Assembly (NCBI GenBank): GCA_946617655.1
Contig: CAMOKL010000043.1
Location: 1 to 9,270, forward strand
Length of the DNA stretch: 9,270 nucleotides
Direction: 5' to 3'
DNA from: Anaeroplasma sp902783745
GTDB lineage: Bacteria > Bacillota_I > Bacilli_A > Acholeplasmatales > Anaeroplasmataceae
The position numbers and the translations under genes were made by a program. Below, in pieces: positions 7,244-9,270 of this stretch; position 1 is the first letter of the stretch, and each line of letters starts with the position of its first letter. Below the pieces are notes generated by a model. That model saw nothing but the letters and a program-made list of their open reading frames with translations, was not told the DNA's origin and made no database searches.

Positions 7244-8286
7244 GATTAAAGAAAATTAAATATATATTAATAGTTCCCATAATTTTTATTATGCTGTTAT
7301 TTATAAGCTGTAAAAAAGAAGAATTAATAGAAGTAAAATTTGATAATGACATAAATGTATATACAGATACTAATGATTATAATAATGATAACATTACATT
7401 TGTTAATAAATGTGATTTTAAAAACGAAGATAATATTTTAATTATTTCATTTGAACTTAGTATACAAATAAAGCTTCTTTCAAATGGACAAGAAAAATAC
7501 AAATTATCAGAGCCTAATGCATATGGAAATGATATGGATATAGAAGAAGATGTGTTATTAAATTATGATTCTAAAGATAAAGATAAAACAGCTATTTTTA
7601 ATGATAAGGAATTTACTGTTAGTTCAGTTGAACAACCTGGGGATTGTTTAAATTATATAAATTTCTTTTTAGTTATTAAGGATGGTAATCCTGAATGTAA
7701 ATATAGAATAGATTTTAAATTTAACAATGTCATATTAAGTGTTCATTCATATGATGAAGGATATGAATTAGATAAATTTTTATATGTTCATGATCCTTCA
7801 AAATTAGATAGTGTATTATTAGATGCTGAATACGATTCAAATGCTGTATTTGGATATAAGCCTAATACTACAGGATCTTTGAAGCAATTCGCAGAATATG
7901 ATTGGTTTAATGAAGAGGCTGTTAATGGATATAAGAATGATAGAATAAAATATATTAATGAAAATGATGGAAGATTAAAAGCATTAGAAAACACCTTAAG
8001 AAGTCAAAATAAATCTATAGAAGAAATAGCTAGAGCTTGTTCTAATTTAAGAAATAATATTAGATTAGAGCAATATAAAGATGATCCTGAAGGATTAGCT
8101 AATTTAAAGCAAAGGAATCTAGAAAAATATGGTCATGAGGAAGGACCATTGCCTGATGAATTATATGCAAAATATGGATCATGGGAAAAAGTATTAGAAA
8201 AATGCTATTCAGTTAATAGAGGTATGGATGCTTGTTGTGGTGTATATGATATGTTTTATTATCTTTATAATGAATTTGCTTATTAA
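7240..8286 (+). CDS. Lipoprotein of unknown function, 348 aa
   Basis: Unrecognised predicted lipoprotein. MRLKKIKYILIVPIIF and a further hydrophobic run lead to lipobox FISC (Cys24). A beta-rich acidic region (about 30-185) follows, holding Cys58, Cys136 and Cys153, which could form disulfides after export. A linker and a mostly helical C-terminal domain (about 245-345) complete it. Its notable pattern is SIEEIARACSNLRNNIR, then RNLEKYGHEEGPLPDELYAKYGSWEKVLEK and MDACCGVYD. The spacing of Arg residues followed by R(N/D)...YG..(E/D)GP recalls C-terminal helical domains seen in some polymorphic-toxin or Rhs-type proteins, but this is a memory-level resemblance and no toxin activity is claimed. 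AAGGAGG (7224-7230) precedes the ATG, which overlaps the stop of the upstream remnant. A good promoter lies at 7004-7032. Confidence 0.85.
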   Translation: MRLKKIKYILIVPIIFIMLLFISCKKEELIEVKFDNDINVYTDTNDYNNDNITFVNKCDFKNEDNILIISFELSIQIKLLSNGQEKYKLSEPNAYGNDMDIEEDVLLNYDSKDKDKTAIFNDKEFTVSSVEQPGDCLNYINFFLVIKDGNPECKYRIDFKFNNVILSVHSYDEGYELDKFLYVHDPSKLDSVLLDAEYDSNAVFGYKPNTTGSLKQFAEYDWFNEEAVNGYKNDRIKYINENDGRLKALENTLRSQNKSIEEIARACSNLRNNIRLEQYKDDPEGLANLKQRNLEKYGHEEGPLPDELYAKYGSWEKVLEKCYSVNRGMDACCGVYDMFYYLYNEFAY

Positions 8287-8324
8287 TATTAAAACCCTAG
8301 TTTGCCTCGATATTATAAATTAAA

Positions 8325-8389
8325 ATGAAATAAAGCGCGTAATAAAGCCTTCAATTGCTCATACGCGCCTATTTAAATCTTTATTTTAT
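8325..8389. terminator. Compound hairpin after lipoprotein gene
   Basis: An outer stem pairs ATGAAATAAAG (8325-8335) with CTTTATTTTAT (8379-8389), with one G-T wobble. Nested inside, GCGCGTA (8335-8341) pairs with TACGCGC (8362-8368). Only the shared G at 8335 must choose between arms. A 10-base bulge (8369-8378) separates the two stems on the right side. Position 39 bases after the stop suggests transcription termination or mRNA 3'-end stabilisation. The GC-rich core is unusual for this genome. Confidence 0.5.
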
Positions 8390-8409
8390 GTACTACATTT
8401 ATGTACTAC
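8385..8409 (+). repeat. 12-bp direct repeat TTTATGTACTAC, period 13
   Basis: Two exact copies of TTTATGTACTAC occur at 8385-8396 and 8398-8409, separated by a single A. Each contains the palindromic core GTAC. The layout could be a paired recombinase or regulator site. The function is unknown. Confidence 0.75.
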
Positions 8410-8499
8410 TATGACAATTTTATGAATACTTTAAGCTTTCTACCTCTGTGCAAATCAGAAATGGCAGTGGAAAAGCTACTTATTATGATTTAAATGAAT

Positions 8500-8532
8500 G
8501 AATCGTCCATGAATCGTCCGCGAATCGTCCAT
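8500..8532 (+). repeat. Three 11-bp direct repeats GAATCGTCCNN
   Basis: GAATCGTCCAT (8500-8510), GAATCGTCCGC (8511-8521) and GAATCGTCCAT (8522-8532) are head-to-tail with no spacers. Degenerate echoes follow (TAATCGTCTATGAATC, about 8541-8556). The 11-bp period places every copy on the same face of the helix, as in arrays of protein-binding sites or iterons. The repeat is not inside any visible gene. Confidence 0.85.
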
Positions 8533-8559
8533 AGATTGCTTAATCGTCTATGAATCATT

Positions 8560-8596
8560 AAATCGACCACTTTAAAAGATGGAGTGGTCGATTTTT
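8560..8596 (+). terminator. Rho-independent terminator-like hairpin
   Basis: AAATCGACCACT (8560-8571) pairs perfectly over 12 bp with AGTGGTCGATTT (8583-8594) around an 11-base loop, running into a five-T tract (8592-8596). The + orientation fits best. It lies 28 bp after the 11-bp repeats with no gene immediately upstream, so it may end a non-coding transcript or mark the edge of a lost gene. Confidence 0.7.
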
Positions 8597-8706
8597 ACAG
8601 CGTGCCAGGCATGGCATTAGTCTTACTGGTGAAAATTATTCGAGCTAAATTGATAAAATTATTATTGATATTTAAACAAATTGAATAGTAAGAATTACTA
8701 ACAATG

Positions 8707-8745
8707 AATACCTATGGACTATTAATCCCTAGGTATTTTTGTTTT
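8707..8745 (+). terminator. Second terminator-like hairpin
   Basis: AATACCTA (8707-8714) pairs with TAGGTATT (8730-8737). After a T-C mismatch two further G-C pairs extend the stem. The tract TTTTTGTTTT (8736-8745) follows. No gene ends immediately upstream on this strand. Confidence 0.65.
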
Positions 8746-8894
8746 AGCCAGCTTGCTGGTATCCATAAAAGATTCCAAGTTGATTACAAGGTGCGTTTTT
8801 ATGCATTCCTTGTCCCACACTTGTCCACTTATGTATGATATTATGAAAACATATAAAGTTATTTATAAATTTTAATATAGAAAGGGTGAGTATT

Positions 8895-9270
8895 ATGAAA
8901 AAAATTCTTTTTTCTACTATAACATTTTTATCATTGGTTGCATTAGCATCCTGTGGTGAAAAGGATAAAACAACATCAACAGGTGGTACAATTTATGATA
9001 CTACTACATTTGTACCTACAACTACAGTAGAAACTACAACAGAAGTTGTTCCTACTACAACAACATTAGAAACAACTACTATAGATGAAAGTACTACTGT
9101 AGATACAACAACAGGTAATACAACAAGTGTTACAACAACAGGTAATACAACAACTGTAGCTACAACAACAGGTAATACAACAAGTGTTACAACAACGGGT
9201 GATACAACAGGTGTCACAACAACAGGTAATACAACAACTGTAGCTACAACAACAGGTAATACAACAACTG
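8895..9270 (+). CDS. Thr-repeat stalk lipoprotein, 3'-truncated by window end
   Basis: The reading frame is open from ATG 8895 to the end of the window (125 complete codons plus one base), so the functional domain lies beyond. A GGGTGAG ribosome binding site (about 8884-8890) precedes the start. The signal MKKILFSTITFLSLV leads to lipobox LASC (Cys20). After a short GEKDKTTSTGG linker almost every residue is Thr with scattered Val, Gly and Asn, ending in regular TTTGNTTSV-type units. This matches the lipid anchor plus Thr stalk of the protein at 3897-6848, although the repeat units differ in sequence. By analogy a binding or repeat domain may follow, but that is inference. Thr-rich stalks commonly hold surface domains away from the membrane and may be glycosylated. 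Confidence 0.85.
   Translation, partial: MKKILFSTITFLSLVALASCGEKDKTTSTGGTIYDTTTFVPTTTVETTTEVVPTTTTLETTTIDESTTVDTTTGNTTSVTTTGNTTTVATTTGNTTSVTTTGDTTGVTTTGNTTTVATTTGNTTT
9105..9270 (+). repeat. 27/30-bp tandem repeats encoding TTTGNTTSV/TTTGNTTTVA
   Basis: Units start at 9105, 9132, 9162, 9189, 9216 and 9246, each opening ACAACAACRGGT. They alternate irregularly between 27 bp (TTTGNTTSV or TTTGDTTGV) and 30 bp (TTTGNTTTVA). The array continues past the window edge. All periods are multiples of three, so gain or loss keeps the frame. Confidence 0.9.

Larger units (their letters stand above)
8287..8894. other. 608-bp structured intergenic region without a clear gene
   Basis: No reading frame here has both a ribosome binding site and protein-like content. 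It holds, in order: a compound hairpin (8325-8389), a 12-bp direct repeat (8385-8409), a short protein-like scrap (about 8439-8501), three 11-bp direct repeats (8500-8532), a terminator hairpin (8560-8596), a small palindrome TGCCA-GGCA-TGGCA (8603-8616), a second terminator (8707-8745), an inverted repeat CCAGC-TT-GCTGG (8748-8759), and ACAAGG/CCTTGT (8786-8791, 8808-8813) just before a doubled CTTGTCC (8809-8828). Local GC-rich patches contrast with the surrounding genes. This density suggests decayed mobile DNA or a small regulatory RNA region. The promoter for the gene at 8895 should lie at about 8825-8875, but I see only weak candidates. Confidence 0.6.

Noticed and set aside
7788..7994. 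- strand ORF of 68 codons
   Set aside because: Antisense shadow inside the 348-residue lipoprotein gene.
8401..8493. 30-codon ORF from ATG 8401
   Set aside because: No ribosome binding site precedes it; it begins within the direct repeat and has no recognisable content.
8500..8556. CRISPR-like array
   Set aside because: Units are 11 bp with no spacers and only three clear copies, and no cas gene is present.
8811..8828. DnaA-box-like TTGTCCACT motifs
   Set aside because: They differ from the consensus at two positions, are too few, and no origin-associated gene is near.
8993..9217. - strand Val-rich ORF
   Set aside because: Its Val-Val-Thr pattern is simply the complement of the ACA/ACT Thr repeats of the + strand lipoprotein.

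Overview
The window is very AT-rich, with A/T-ending codons, strong GGAGG-type ribosome binding sites, TTG starts and many lipobox signal peptides. This fits a low-GC Bacillota or Mollicutes-like bacterium, probably gut-associated (Erysipelotrichia, RF39 or similar). TGG is used for Trp and no in-frame TGA is needed, so the standard bacterial code fits. The taxonomic placement is an inference from style and gene content.

Left part (1-1153, + strand): a thiamine-diphosphate enzyme resembling the C-terminal half of 1-deoxyxylulose-5-phosphate synthase/transketolase, whose 5' end is irregular (no ATG, stop-riddled upstream, coding-like peptides in other frames). A 57-residue uncharacterised helical protein follows. 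A hairpin separates this pair from a convergent gene.

Middle (1219-6848): a lipid-anchored 5'-nucleotidase/metallophosphoesterase (- strand), a divergent lipid-anchored acetolactate decarboxylase (+), a clean bidirectional terminator, and a large convergent surface lipoprotein (-). The last has a Thr-rich repeat stalk, five InlB-type B-repeats and BspA-type leucine-rich repeats, the architecture of a host- or mucus-facing adhesin.

Right part (6849-9270): a good sigma-70-type promoter drives a short remnant that looks like the N-terminus of a DUF4143-type ATPase, broken just before its Walker A motif. It overlaps by ATGA a 348-residue lipoprotein of unknown function with a compact C-terminal helical domain. 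Then come about 600 bp without a convincing gene but rich in structure: a compound hairpin, two families of short direct repeats, two terminator-like hairpins and possible mobile-element scraps. The window ends inside another lipoprotein gene with a Thr-rich tandem-repeat stalk.

Five of the seven CDSs called here encode predicted lipoproteins, so the locus is mainly a surface-protein region: nutrient salvage (nucleotidase), acetoin formation (decarboxylase) and adhesin-like stalked proteins. No complete defence system, RNA gene or CRISPR array was recognised.
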